DNA of 64,000 nucleotides from Sphingobium limneticum. GTDB lineage: Bacteria; Pseudomonadota; Alphaproteobacteria; Sphingomonadales; Sphingomonadaceae. The notes beneath the pieces are model-generated. The model was not told the origin of the DNA and ran no database searches. It saw nothing but the letters and a program-made list of their open reading frames with translations. The first letter of the stretch is position 1. Each line of letters starts with the position of its first letter. This document shows, piece by piece, positions 1-8,463 of the stretch. The stretch covers positions 248,001-312,000 of the forward strand of contig NZ_VYPZ01000003.1 of NCBI RefSeq assembly GCF_008710155.1. The letters run 5' to 3'. A program made the translations under genes and the position numbers.

Positions 1-903
1 GGTCGCGACCAGCAGCTTCACCTTGCCCTGACGGAAGGCCTGGAGCGCGGTGGTGCGCTGGCCCTGGCTCTTGTTGCCATGGATGGCGAAAGCGTCGATG
101 CCCGCGCCTTCCAGGAAGCGCACGACGCGATCGGCACCATGCTTGGTGCGGGTGAAGATGAGCGCGCGGTCGATATCCTCATTCTTGAGGACGATGTGGA
201 GCAGCGCCTGCTTTTCCGCCTGATTGACGAAGGTGGCCTGCTGGCGCACGCGTTCGGCCGTGGTGGATTGCGGGGCGACGCTGACCTTGACCGGATCGTT
301 CAGGAACTGGGCGGCGAGCGCCTCGATTTCCTTGGGCATGGTGGCCGAGAAGAAAAGGTTCTGGCGGTCCTGCGGCAACATCTTGGCGACGCGCTTGAGC
401 GGATGGATGAAGCCCATGTCCATCATCTGGTCCGCTTCGTCGAGGACGAAGATTTCCGTATCCTTGATGGTGAAGGCGCGCTGGTCGATCAGGTCGAGCA
501 GACGGCCCGGCGTGGCGACGACGATATCGACACCGGCCGACAGGGCGCGGATCTGCTTGCCGATCGGCACGCCGCCGAACACGGTTTCGACCGACAGTTT
601 CAGGAAGCGGCCATAGTCGCGGAAGCTCTGCGCGATCTGCGCGGCGAGTTCGCGGGTCGGGGCCAGCACCAGCATGCGACAGCCCTTGATCGGGGTCGGT
701 TTCGCATTGCGGGCGAAATAGTCGAGGCTGGGCAGCGCGAAGGCCGCCGTCTTGCCGGTGCCGGTCTGGGCGATGCCGCACAGATCGCGGCCTTCCAGCA
801 GGACGGGGATCGCCTTTTGCTGGATCGGGGTCGGCGTGACGTAATTTTTGGAGGCGAGCGCCTTCATGATGGGCTCTGCGAGACCAAGTTCGTTGAATTG
901 CAT
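1..903 (-). CDS. DEAD-box ATP-dependent RNA helicase (3' end outside window)
   Basis: An RhlE-like RNA helicase that unwinds RNA duplexes in ribosome assembly or mRNA decay. It reads leftwards and runs off the window edge, so 301 codons are seen and the stop is missing. The Q-motif region (TPTPIQQKAIP) is near residues 22-33. Walker A (AQTGTGKT) is at 45-52, the DEAD box at 155-158 and the SAT motif at 186-188. The start is the ATG at 901-903, just before the conserved N-terminal FNELGL. The C-terminal RecA lobe is only partly visible. Helicase identity is secure. The exact subfamily (RhlE, CsdA, SrmB) cannot be settled without the C-terminus. Confidence 0.93.
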   Translation of the reverse strand, partial: MQFNELGLAEPIMKALASKNYVTPTPIQQKAIPVLLEGRDLCGIAQTGTGKTAAFALPSLDYFARNAKPTPIKGCRMLVLAPTRELAAQIAQSFRDYGRFLKLSVETVFGGVPIGKQIRALSAGVDIVVATPGRLLDLIDQRAFTIKDTEIFVLDEADQMMDMGFIHPLKRVAKMLPQDRQNLFFSATMPKEIEALAAQFLNDPVKVSVAPQSTTAERVRQQATFVNQAEKQALLHIVLKNEDIDRALIFTRTKHGADRVVRFLEGAGIDAFAIHGNKSQGQRTTALQAFRQGKVKLLVAT

Positions 904-1209
904 TTGGAAAACTCACAAGTCGGCCATGCGCCAACTTGCTCTGCGGACGCAGGAAGGGCGCGAGGCGGGTTACGAAACGACCCGCGTGAAAAGGGAAGCC
1001 TCAAGCTTGGCGCAGACTCTCATTGGCCGGTCCGTGGTCCTCGCCTGACCTTGTGGTCACTTGGGATTGCGGACGATCACGCTGCCAATCGCTAGGGGGC
1101 CGAAAGACCCATCTGCTGCGCTGCGACGCATATGGCGAATTTGCAGGCAAATAGCAAGCGGCCGCGGATTTACCCACGGCCGCCCATGTCTTACGATCAA
1201 TTTTCGGCG
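904..1209. other. Intergenic leader region upstream of the helicase
   Basis: About 300 bases without a gene. It would be the 5' untranslated region and promoter of the leftward helicase. It holds small hairpins (arms GCGGGT/ACCCGC at 965-970 and 980-985; GACC/GGTC near 1047). Long structured leaders are common for DEAD-box helicase mRNAs, but no specific element was recognised. Confidence 0.4.
1158..1183 (-). terminator. Possible terminator hairpin
   Basis: Seven-base arms GCGGCCG and CGGCCGC flank a 12-base loop, 27 bases past the stop of the reverse-strand gene at 1210-1680. The run after it on that strand (TTGCTATTTG) is only moderately T-rich, so the call is weak. Confidence 0.35.
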
Positions 1210-1680
1210 TCAGAGCGCCACTTCGGCATGCTTGCCCTTCATCTCATCGCGCACGTCGCCGCCGAACAGCATCTTGAACACGCCCTTCAGCGACATATCG
1301 GAACGCCAGATTTCCGCCGTACCAAGGTCGAAGCGCAGCATCAGCAGATTGGGATCGTTGCGGCCGCCCGGATACCAGGCCTCCACTTCCTTCGACCAGT
1401 AGCGATCGATCACCGCCGGATCGGCTTCCGGCGTCAACGTGCCTTCTATGCAGGCGAAAAGGTTATGATCCTTCGCCGAAAATTGCGCCATGGCGCCGCC
1501 GCCTGGCGCCAGGCGATTGTCGCGCGACGTATAGAACCAGAAGCAATGATTGGCCTTGGGGTCGAGTTGCGCGGTCATCGGCAGACTATGTTCCGCGCTG
1601 TTGCTCAGCCCCACCATCAGGAAGGGGCTGGTCGACAATTCCGCCCAGAAACGGTCCTTGATTTCGGTTGCGTCGGTCAT
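1210..1680 (-). CDS. Pyridoxamine 5'-phosphate oxidase-like (general stress) protein
   Basis: 156 residues with the split-barrel fold signature of the general stress protein 26 group: an N-terminal helix leading to PFLMVGLS, then HCFWFYTSRDN and a C-terminal segment around WYPGG. Family members bind flavin or related cofactors and are often stress-induced. They are usually not true PNPOx enzymes. The gene stands alone: nfuA lies on the other strand with about 90 bases between the starts, so a divergent promoter is likely. The substrate is unknown. Confidence 0.8.
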   Translation of the reverse strand: MTDATEIKDRFWAELSTSPFLMVGLSNSAEHSLPMTAQLDPKANHCFWFYTSRDNRLAPGGGAMAQFSAKDHNLFACIEGTLTPEADPAVIDRYWSKEVEAWYPGGRNDPNLLMLRFDLGTAEIWRSDMSLKGVFKMLFGGDVRDEMKGKHAEVAL

Positions 1681-1776
1681 CGTCCAAACTCCTTGGCTGT
1701 TTCCCCTTCAATCGCCGGCCGGCAGCGAAGTTCCGAAACGCTTGATCTTGGCCCCGACCATCGCCACATGGGGGCC

Positions 1777-2352
1777 ATGCTGATCGAGACCGAACTGACG
1801 CCCAATCCGGCGACCATCAAATTCCTGCCCGGCCGTGAGGTCATGGGCGCCGGCACGCGCGATTTCGCGACGCCCGAAGAAGCGGAAGCCTCCCCGCTGG
1901 CGGATGCGCTGTTTGGCCTGGGCGACGTTACAGGCGTGTTCTTCGGCAGCCATTTCGTATCGGTGACGATCGCGCCCGGTGCCGAATGGTCCGATGTGAA
2001 GCCCGATATCCTTGCCACGTTGCTCGAACATTTTTCGGCCAACATGCCGCTGTTCACGCCGGGATCGGCCGCCGGCATCAGCGTTCCGGCCGACGACGCC
2101 GGTTTTTCCGACGATCCGGAGGATGCCGAGATTGTCGAGCAGATCCGCGAACTGATCGACACGCGCGTGCGCCCGGCCGTGGCCAATGACGGCGGTGACA
2201 TCATCTATCGCGGCTTCGACAAGGGCACCGTCTATCTGCAGATGCAGGGTGCGTGCTCCGGCTGCCCCTCTTCCAGCGCGACTTTGAAGAACGGCATCGA
2301 GCAACTGCTCAAACATTATGTGCCCGAAGTGACAGAGGTGCGCGCGGTCTGA
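1777..2352 (+). CDS. nfuA: NfuA/NifU-type Fe-S cluster carrier protein
   Basis: 191 residues. The N-terminal Nfu_N domain (about residues 1-90, beginning IETELTPNPATIKF) is followed by a linker and the C-terminal NifU domain. Its Cys160-x2-Cys163 (GACSGCP) would hold a transient [4Fe-4S] cluster between two subunits. The role is cluster delivery to apo-proteins; MiaB, encoded 3.6 kb downstream, is a known type of client. The ATG at 1777 is chosen because MLIETELTPNP matches the family start. An in-frame ATG at 1768 would add MGA. No strong Shine-Dalgarno is seen for either. Confidence 0.92.
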   Translation: MLIETELTPNPATIKFLPGREVMGAGTRDFATPEEAEASPLADALFGLGDVTGVFFGSHFVSVTIAPGAEWSDVKPDILATLLEHFSANMPLFTPGSAAGISVPADDAGFSDDPEDAEIVEQIRELIDTRVRPAVANDGGDIIYRGFDKGTVYLQMQGACSGCPSSSATLKNGIEQLLKHYVPEVTEVRAV

Positions 2353-2414
2353 TCGCGCGCGTCGGGTCGCCGTACATTTGGCAAATCCGGATGGATGGAC
2401 TAACCGCAGGACGA

Positions 2415-2431
2415 ATCCACATGCTGTGGAT
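2415..2431. promoter_or_regulatory. Perfect 7-bp inverted repeat upstream of tsaB
   Basis: ATCCACA-TGC-TGTGGAT, ending about 18 bases before the tsaB start. It could be a protein-binding site or a small mRNA hairpin next to the ribosome binding site. Each arm matches seven of the nine DnaA-box bases (TTATCCACA), but neither is a full box. Confidence 0.35.
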
Positions 2432-2449
2432 GCGTAAGGGGAGTTTCGT

Positions 2450-3076
2450 TTGCGCCTTCTGGTGATCGACACCGCCACCCAGGCCCTGTCCGTCGCGCTG
2501 CTGGAAAATGGAGCGCCGATCGGTCGTTTCCATGAAGTCGTCGGGCGCGGCCATGCCGAAGCCTTGCTGCCGGCCATCGCAGCGTTGCCCGATGGTGGCC
2601 GCGCAGATGCGATCGCGGTGGATGTGGGACCGGGCAGCTTTACCGGTGTGCGGATCGGCATCGCGGCGGCGCGCGCGCTGGCGCTCGCCTGGTCGATACC
2701 CCTGCATGGCTATGGCGCGCCGGCGTTGATCGCGGCCAAGGCAGCACAAACCCATCCGGGCGGGCCGATCGCCGTCACCATCACCGGTGGCCATGGCGAG
2801 TTGTTCTGGCAATATTTTACTGCCGACGGTTTGCAGCCGACCAGCGCCATCGCCTCCACGCCCATTGCAGAATTGGCGGCGACGCTCGACGATGCCAATT
2901 TCTACGGCACCGGCGCCGAAGCGCTGGTAACCGCGCGGGGCAAGGGCAGCGCGATCAGCCTTTATCCCGATGCGGCCGATTATGGATTGATCGCCGGACT
3001 GACGCCGTTGCCGCCCAGCCCGATTTACGGGCGCGGCGCGGATGCCAAGACCATGGCGGAACGCGCGGCGTCATGA
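2450..3076 (+). CDS. tsaB: tRNA threonylcarbamoyladenosine biosynthesis protein TsaB
   Basis: 208 residues with the ASKHA-like N-terminus (LLVIDTATQALSVAL) and the conserved DVGPGSFTGVRIG block near residue 60. TsaB dimerises with TsaD (Gcp) and works with TsaE to attach threonylcarbamoyl to A37 of ANN-decoding tRNAs. The start is a TTG at 2450, with AAGGGGA about 7 bases upstream. No ATG or GTG fits the family N-terminus. The end overlaps rimI by 4 bases (ATGA), a common tsaB-rimI coupling. Confidence 0.93.
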   Translation: MRLLVIDTATQALSVALLENGAPIGRFHEVVGRGHAEALLPAIAALPDGGRADAIAVDVGPGSFTGVRIGIAAARALALAWSIPLHGYGAPALIAAKAAQTHPGGPIAVTITGGHGELFWQYFTADGLQPTSAIASTPIAELAATLDDANFYGTGAEALVTARGKGSAISLYPDAADYGLIAGLTPLPPSPIYGRGADAKTMAERAAS

Positions 3077-3552
3077 TTCCGGCCGTACAACTCGACACTT
3101 ATGACGAAGGCGATCGCAACGCGCTGGGCGACGCGATGGACGTCATGATCCAGGCCTTCGATCCGGTCTATGGCGAGGCATGGACGCTGTCGCAATTGTC
3201 GGGCGTGATGCTCATGCCGGGCACATGGCTGACGATCGCACGGATCGATGCCGCACCATTGGGTTTTGCGCTGGTACGATCCGTGCTCGACGAATGCGAA
3301 TTGCTGCTGCTGGCCGTCGATCCGCTATGGCGCGGACGCGGCGTAGGCGAAACGCTGCTGCGCGACAGTTTGCGCACGGCACGCCGCCGGGGGATCACTT
3401 CGATGAACCTGGAAGTGCGTTCTACCAATAAGGCTGTAAAACTATACGAGAAAACCGGTTTCGAATATGTACATCGCCGCCCCGGTTACTATCGCGGTAA
3501 TGATGGTCAACTTCACGATGCGCTCAGCTTTCGCATTGATATGATGGCTTGA
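3073..3552 (+). CDS. rimI: Ribosomal protein S18-alanine N-acetyltransferase RimI
   Basis: 159-residue GNAT protein. The acetyl-CoA-binding loop RGRGVG is at residues 87-92, followed by the usual NxxAxxLYEKxGF-type region (STNKAVKLYEKTGFEYV) and a C-terminal RPGYY. RimI acetylates the N-terminal alanine of ribosomal protein S18. The neighbour tsaB overlaps it by 4 bases, and this pairing is what separates RimI from other GNAT enzymes here. Confidence 0.88.
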   Translation: MIPAVQLDTYDEGDRNALGDAMDVMIQAFDPVYGEAWTLSQLSGVMLMPGTWLTIARIDAAPLGFALVRSVLDECELLLLAVDPLWRGRGVGETLLRDSLRTARRRGITSMNLEVRSTNKAVKLYEKTGFEYVHRRPGYYRGNDGQLHDALSFRIDMMA

Positions 3553-3664
3553 TACAATATCCCCTTGCGAAAGTCTCCGGCAAGGTCTAGCGGGCATATA
3601 CCGCTCATGAAACAATTTCCTCGGGCGGGTCGCATAACAATATAGCCTAGTAGGAAACGGTAAA

Positions 3665-4090
3665 ATGGAAACCGAATCGGCCCAGAGCGAGCTGCTCATT
3701 ACTTTGACGTCGGACATCGTCGCTGCCCACGTCTCCAACAACAGCGTTGCCGTCTCCGACGTATCTTCGCTGATCCAGAATGTGCATGCCGCGCTCGCCG
3801 GCCTCAGCCAGCCCGCGCCGGCACCGGAAGTGAAGCTGGAGCCCGCCGTTTCGGTACGCTCGTCGATCAAGCCGGATTACATCATCTGTCTGGAAGACGG
3901 CAAGAAGCTCAAGATGCTCAAGCGCCACCTGATGACCCATTATCAGATGACGCCGGAAGATTATCGCGCGAAGTGGAGCCTGCCGGCCGACTATCCGATG
4001 GTCGCCCCCAATTATGCCGAACAGCGCCGCACTCTGGCGAAGAAGATCGGCCTGGGCACCAAGCGCCGCCGTACGCCGCGCGCCAAGTAA
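3665..4090 (+). CDS. mucR: MucR/Ros family zinc-finger transcriptional regulator
   Basis: 141 residues. The C-terminal Ros/MucR zinc finger is visible: Cys75 (ICLEDGKK), then LKRHL with His88 and His92, followed by MTPEDYRAKW. Only one cysteine is present in the finger, with an acidic residue at the other position, as in many MucR-type proteins. The basic tail TKRRRTPRAK probably aids DNA binding. MucR proteins act as nucleoid-like silencers of exopolysaccharide, motility and cell-cycle genes. Two short hairpins lie upstream at 3553-3664, and a strong terminator follows, so the gene is probably monocistronic. Confidence 0.9.
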   Translation: METESAQSELLITLTSDIVAAHVSNNSVAVSDVSSLIQNVHAALAGLSQPAPAPEVKLEPAVSVRSSIKPDYIICLEDGKKLKMLKRHLMTHYQMTPEDYRAKWSLPADYPMVAPNYAEQRRTLAKKIGLGTKRRRTPRAK

Positions 4091-4119
4091 TCGGCGCTTC
4101 GGGCGCAGCCATTTAGTGC

Positions 4120-4148
4120 AAAGGGGCGCGTCGCCGACGCGCCCCTTT
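4120..4148 (+). terminator. Rho-independent terminator after mucR
   Basis: Thirteen-base perfect arms (AAAGGGGCGCGTC / GACGCGCCCCTTT) around a 3-base loop, 30 bases after the mucR stop. The T-run after it is short, so it is moderate on U-tract but strong on stem. Confidence 0.75.
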
Positions 4149-4212
4149 CCTGTTTGGGGAAAAGCCGCTAGGCTCTGCCCCATCCTTCGCAAAAGCAATC
4201 AAGCGAGCCTGC

Positions 4213-4635
4213 ATGAACCGCAAAATCGACGTCGAAGCCCTGTGTCATGAAAAGGGGCTGCGCATCACCGAACAGCGCCGCGTCATCGCGCAGGTGCTGA
4301 GCGACGCTACTGATCATCCCGATGTGGAGGAACTGCACAAGCGTTCCGCCGCCATCGACCCCGGCATCTCGATCGCGACGGTGTACCGCACCGTGCGCCT
4401 GTTCGAAGAAGCCGGCATCCTGGATCGCCATGATTTTGGCGACGGCCGCGCCCGTTACGAAGCGGCACCGGAATCGCACCATGACCATCTGATCGATGTC
4501 GAGACGGGCAACGTCATCGAATTCGTCGATCCGGAACTGGAACAGTTGCAGAAACTGATCGCCGAGAAGCTGGGCTTCCGTCTGGTCGATCACCGCATGG
4601 AACTCTACGGCGTCGCGCTCGACCGCAAGAACTGA
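4213..4635 (+). CDS. fur: Fur family metal-responsive regulator (Fur/Mur type)
   Basis: 140 residues. A winged helix (ISIATVYRTVRLFEEAGI, residues 52-69) is followed by the metal-binding HHDH at 89-92 and a dimerisation domain. There is no CxxC structural zinc site; the only cysteine is Cys11. This matches alphaproteobacterial Fur/Mur proteins, which often answer to manganese or to both iron and manganese. In alphaproteobacteria with Irr or RirA, Mur mainly controls manganese uptake. Which metal applies here cannot be read from sequence. plsC follows 6 bases later on the same strand. Confidence 0.88.
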   Translation: MNRKIDVEALCHEKGLRITEQRRVIAQVLSDATDHPDVEELHKRSAAIDPGISIATVYRTVRLFEEAGILDRHDFGDGRARYEAAPESHHDHLIDVETGNVIEFVDPELEQLQKLIAEKLGFRLVDHRMELYGVALDRKN

Positions 4636-4641
4636 CCGACC

Positions 4642-5400
4642 TTGGCCAGCGTCCGTCGCCTGTTGCGGTTGGGGGCGCTGGCCGGCAGCCTGCTGATCTG
4701 CCTGTTCCCCCATTTGCTATGGCGCATCGCGCGCCGCCCCTCTCCCTGGCCGCGTCGCTTTCTGGCGCTCGCGGCCCGGTCGGTCGGCGCGCGCGTCAGG
4801 ATCGCGGGACGGCCCCATGACGGCGACATGTTCCTGCTCGCCAATCATGTTAGCTGGATCGACATATTGGCTTTGGGCGGCGCGACCGGCACCGCCTTCG
4901 TTTCCCATGACGGGGTTGCGCGCTGGCCAGTGATCGGCTGGCTGGCGGCGCAGAATCATACATTGTTCGTCGCACGCGAACGGCGTGGCGCTTTGTCGGG
5001 GCAACTGGATGCGTTACGCGCAGCGCTGCTGGGCCATCAGCCGGTAGCGCTCTTCCCCGAAGGCACGACCAGTGATGGCAGCCGGCTGTTGCCGTTCAAA
5101 CCGGCACTTCTGGCTGTACTGCTACCGCCGCCGCGTGCGGTGATGATCCAGCCGGTGAATATCGATTATGGCCCCGAAACCGCCGCCATCGCCTGGTATG
5201 GGGATGAGGCCGCCGGGACAAACGCCAAACGCATTTTGGGCCGCAAGGGACCGATGACCGTTACGCTGCGCTTTCTGGCGCCGTTCGACCCGGCGGACTG
5301 CGCCGATCGCAAGGTGATTGCCGCCATGGCGCGCGAACGGATCGCTGCCAGCATGGCAAAGCATCAGCACCCTTCCGCTTGCGCGCCTCCGCCTGTATAG
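4642..5400 (+). CDS. plsC: 1-acyl-sn-glycerol-3-phosphate acyltransferase
   Basis: 252 residues with the acyltransferase block I HX4D (NHVSWID, His69 and Asp74) and block III FPEGT at 138-142. An N-terminal hydrophobic stretch (about 8-28) would anchor it in the inner membrane. It would make phosphatidic acid from lysophosphatidic acid in phospholipid synthesis. The start is TTG at 4642, directly after fur; no ATG occurs before the catalytic region. It could alternatively acylate ornithine lipids (OlsA-like), which the same motifs allow. Confidence 0.82.
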   Translation: MASVRRLLRLGALAGSLLICLFPHLLWRIARRPSPWPRRFLALAARSVGARVRIAGRPHDGDMFLLANHVSWIDILALGGATGTAFVSHDGVARWPVIGWLAAQNHTLFVARERRGALSGQLDALRAALLGHQPVALFPEGTTSDGSRLLPFKPALLAVLLPPPRAVMIQPVNIDYGPETAAIAWYGDEAAGTNAKRILGRKGPMTVTLRFLAPFDPADCADRKVIAAMARERIAASMAKHQHPSACAPPPV

Positions 5401-5408
5401 CGGCAAGG

Positions 5409-6758
5409 ATGAATCGTACCGACGCCCCAAAGACTCCAGCGACTTTCCACGTCAAATCCTTCGGCTGCCAGATGAACGTCTATGATGGCGAGCGCATGGC
5501 CGAGATGCTGGGCACACGCGGCATGACCGCTGCGGCCGATGGCGCCGACGCCGATCTGGTCATCCTGAACACCTGCCACATCCGCGAAAAGGCAGTGGAC
5601 AAGGTCTATTCCGACATCGGACGCATGGTGCGCGACGATGGCAGCCGCCCGATGATCGCCGTCGCCGGCTGCGTCGCGCAGGCCGAGGGCAGCGAGATCC
5701 AGCGCCGCGCCCGCACTGTCGACATCGTCGTCGGTCCGCAGGCCTATCATCGCCTGCCCGACCTGATCGACAAAGTGGGCCGCGGCGAGGAAGCCGTCGA
5801 CACCGACATGCCGCTGGCCTCGAAATTCGGCGCCCTGCCCGTCCGCACCAAGCAGGCGCGCCCCACCGCTTTCCTGACCATCATGGAAGGGTGCGACAAA
5901 TTCTGCACCTATTGCGTGGTGCCCTATACGCGGGGCGCGGAAATCAGCCGCAGCTGGAGCGCGATCATCGACGAGGCCAAGGCGCTGGTCGATGGCGGGG
6001 TGCGCGAAATCACGCTCTTGGGCCAGAATGTGAACGCCTGGACCGGCGAGGATGACAAGGGCCGGATGCAGGGCATGGACGGCCTGGCCCGCGAACTGGC
6101 CAAGATCAACGATCTGAAGCGCATCCGTTATACCACCAGCCATCCCAACGACATGAGCGACGGCTTGATCGCCGCCCATGGCGACGAACCCAAGCTGATG
6201 CCCTTCCTGCATCTGCCGGTGCAGTCGGGCAACGACCGCATATTGAAAGCCATGAACCGCAGCCATAGCGTCGAAAGCTATCTGCGCATCATCGATCGGG
6301 TGCGGGCGGCGCGGCCGGACATCGCCCTGTCCGGCGACTTCATCGTCGGCTTCCCCGGCGAGACGGACGCGGAGTTTGAGGACACGCTCAAGATCGTCGA
6401 ACAGGTTCGCTACGCCCAATGCTACAGCTTCAAATATAGCCCGCGCCCCGGCACGCCGGCGGCCGATATGGATCACCAGATCCCGGCGGCCGTGATGGAC
6501 GATCGGCTCGCCCGTCTTCAGGCCGTCATCAATCGGCATCAGGTAGAGTTCAACACCGCCACGGTCGGGCGCACGACCGACATTCTTCTGGAGCGCAAGG
6601 GCCGCTATCCCGGTCAGTTGATCGGCAAATCGCCCTGGCTCCAGTCGGTGGTCGTGACTGCGCCGGATCTTACCATCGGCGACATGGTTGAAGTCGATAT
6701 CATCAGCGCCGGCCCGAACAGCCTGGCCGGCGAAATCAGCAGGAGGAAGGCCGCTTGA
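5409..6758 (+). CDS. miaB: tRNA-2-methylthio-N6-dimethylallyladenosine synthase MiaB
   Basis: 449-residue methylthiotransferase. The N-terminal UPF0004 domain has Cys20 (SFGCQMN), the cysteine in NTCHIRE and the one in AGCVAQ for the auxiliary cluster. The radical SAM motif is Cys162-x3-Cys166-x2-Cys169 (CDKFCTYC). A C-terminal TRAM domain lies near 380-445. It adds a methylthio group to i6A37 of tRNAs reading UNN codons. The ATG at 5409 is chosen because the family starts shortly before FHVKSFGCQMN. Confidence 0.95.
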   Translation: MNRTDAPKTPATFHVKSFGCQMNVYDGERMAEMLGTRGMTAAADGADADLVILNTCHIREKAVDKVYSDIGRMVRDDGSRPMIAVAGCVAQAEGSEIQRRARTVDIVVGPQAYHRLPDLIDKVGRGEEAVDTDMPLASKFGALPVRTKQARPTAFLTIMEGCDKFCTYCVVPYTRGAEISRSWSAIIDEAKALVDGGVREITLLGQNVNAWTGEDDKGRMQGMDGLARELAKINDLKRIRYTTSHPNDMSDGLIAAHGDEPKLMPFLHLPVQSGNDRILKAMNRSHSVESYLRIIDRVRAARPDIALSGDFIVGFPGETDAEFEDTLKIVEQVRYAQCYSFKYSPRPGTPAADMDHQIPAAVMDDRLARLQAVINRHQVEFNTATVGRTTDILLERKGRYPGQLIGKSPWLQSVVVTAPDLTIGDMVEVDIISAGPNSLAGEISRRKAA

Positions 6759-6767
6759 ACCAAAACA

Positions 6768-6860
6768 CCGTCGTTCCCGCGCTTGCAGGAACCCATCTCC
6801 GACCCTGTCCACCAGGATCGAACGGCGGAAGATGGATACTCGCTCTGGCGAGCATGACGG
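6768..6860. repeat. Imperfect palindromic intergenic repeat between miaB and phoH
   Basis: About 93 bases form a degenerate palindrome. The left part has GTTCCCGC and GCAGGAAC as near-complementary arms followed by CCATCTCC. The right part has GAAGATGG and a CTCGCTCTGGCGAG hairpin ending ATGACGG, mirroring the left CCGTCGTT. This layout looks like the REP-type elements common in sphingomonad genomes. It sits inside an apparent operon, so it would be in the mRNA. Confidence 0.55.
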
Positions 6861-6879
6861 ACGGAACAAGGGGCTGACC

Positions 6880-7884
6880 ATGGGCAAGAAACCGAACCAC
6901 CACCATCGCGAAGATGTTGCCGAACGGGCACGGCTGGAGGTCGTCTTCGAACGACCGCATCTGCTGACCACATTGTTCGGCCAATACGATCAAAATCTGG
7001 TCGCGATCGAAAATCGGCTGGGCGTCTATATCGCCGCGCGCGGCAACAAGTTGCAGATCGAGGGTGAGGCCCATGCCGCCGCCCGCGCCCGCGACGTGAT
7101 GACCGGCCTCTACAACCGCATCGTCGCAGGACAGGAAATCGACGCCGGCGCGGTCGAGGCGGTGATAGCCATGTCATCCGAACCGACGCTGGACGGCATT
7201 ATCCGCAGCGATGTCGCCGAACCGCCCAAGGTGATGATCCGCACGCGCAAGAAGACGATCGTGCCGCGCAGCGCGACCCAGGTCACCTATATGGAGGCGC
7301 TGAACCGCAACGACATCATCTTCGCGCTTGGCCCGGCAGGTACCGGCAAGACCTATCTGGCAGTCGCGCAGGCCGTGAGCCAACTCATCACCGGCAGCGT
7401 CGACCGGCTGATCCTGTCGCGCCCGGCCGTCGAAGCGGGCGAGAAGCTGGGCTTCCTGCCCGGCGACATGAAGGAGAAGGTCGATCCCTATCTCCGCCCG
7501 ATCTACGATGCGCTGCACGACACGCTGCCGGCCGAACAGGTCGAACGGCGAATCGCGAGCGGCGAGATCGAGATCGCGCCGCTGGCCTTCATGCGCGGGC
7601 GGACGCTGGCCAATGCCTTCATCGTGCTGGACGAGGCCCAGAACACCACCATCGCCCAGATGAAGATGTTCCTCACCCGTTTCGGCGAAGGCAGCCGCAT
7701 GGTCATTTGCGGCGATCCCAAGCAGGTCGATCTGCCACAGCCTGGCACATCGGGTCTGGCCGATGCGGTGGCGCGACTGGACGGGGTCGAAGGCATCGCC
7801 ATGGTGCCCTTCGGCATCTCGGACGTCGTGCGCCATCCGGTCGTCGGGCGGATCGTGCAGGCCTATGAGGGGCCGGATGCCTGA
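6880..7884 (+). CDS. phoH: PhoH-like ATPase
   Basis: 334 residues. The N-terminal region (residues 15-105) has the PhoH-like KH-type sequence (VFERPHLLTTLFGQYDQNLVAIENRLGV, quoted in part). The ATPase core has Walker A GPAGTGKT at 151-158 and the acidic VLDEAQNTT. Family members are RNA-linked ATPases, and the phoH-ybeY neighbourhood is widely conserved and tied to rRNA maturation. The ATG at 6880 has AAGGGG 7 bases upstream; longer in-frame readings run into the miaB end and the repeat. Confidence 0.92.
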   Translation: MGKKPNHHHREDVAERARLEVVFERPHLLTTLFGQYDQNLVAIENRLGVYIAARGNKLQIEGEAHAAARARDVMTGLYNRIVAGQEIDAGAVEAVIAMSSEPTLDGIIRSDVAEPPKVMIRTRKKTIVPRSATQVTYMEALNRNDIIFALGPAGTGKTYLAVAQAVSQLITGSVDRLILSRPAVEAGEKLGFLPGDMKEKVDPYLRPIYDALHDTLPAEQVERRIASGEIEIAPLAFMRGRTLANAFIVLDEAQNTTIAQMKMFLTRFGEGSRMVICGDPKQVDLPQPGTSGLADAVARLDGVEGIAMVPFGISDVVRHPVVGRIVQAYEGPDA

Positions 7885-7904
7885 ATTCCACGGAAAGAAA
7901 TATC

Positions 7905-8414
7905 ATGATTGAAGTCGCCGTCCTCCATGAAGAAGGCTGGCCCGGTATCGACTGGGAATTTCTTGCCCAGCGCGCCGTGGCCACCGCCATCGCGCACAGC
8001 CCCTACGCGGCCTTCGCGGCCGACCAGACGCTGTATGAGGTGGCAGTCAAGCTGACGTCCGATGAGGAGGTCCATAGCCTCAACCGCGCCTATCGCGACA
8101 AGGACAAGCCGACCAACGTCCTGTCCTTTCCGATGGTGCAGGATGATTTGCTTCAGGCCACCGCCAATACCGACGATGGCGAAGTATTGTTGGGCGATAT
8201 CGTACTGGCGGAGGGTGTTTGCGTCGCCGAAGCGGCGGAAAAGGGCATTTCCGTCGCCGATCATGCCACGCATTTGATTGTTCACGGGACTTTTCATTTG
8301 CTTGGATATGACCATATGGACGACAATGAGGCCGAAGCGATGGAAGCGCTGGAGATTGCGGCGCTTCTGAGCATGGGCCTTGCCGATCCCTATGGGGATC
8401 GAGAGGGCGTTTGA
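7905..8414 (+). CDS. ybeY: Endoribonuclease YbeY (16S rRNA maturation)
   Basis: 169 residues with the zinc-binding signature HGTFHLLGYDH; the three histidines are His127, His131 and His137. YbeY processes the 3' end of 16S rRNA and helps remove defective ribosomes. It sits 20 bases after phoH and 49 bases before corC, the usual phoH-ybeY-corC order. Confidence 0.94.
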   Translation: MIEVAVLHEEGWPGIDWEFLAQRAVATAIAHSPYAAFAADQTLYEVAVKLTSDEEVHSLNRAYRDKDKPTNVLSFPMVQDDLLQATANTDDGEVLLGDIVLAEGVCVAEAAEKGISVADHATHLIVHGTFHLLGYDHMDDNEAEAMEALEIAALLSMGLADPYGDREGV

Positions 8415-8463
8415 TATCGCGTTGTCCGTTTCGACACGCACTGACAGGGGATTGAGCGACATT

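Noticed and set aside
79..1095. A 338-codon plus-strand frame
   Set aside because: Opposite the DEAD-box helicase, whose motifs I, DEAD and SAT are clear on the minus strand.
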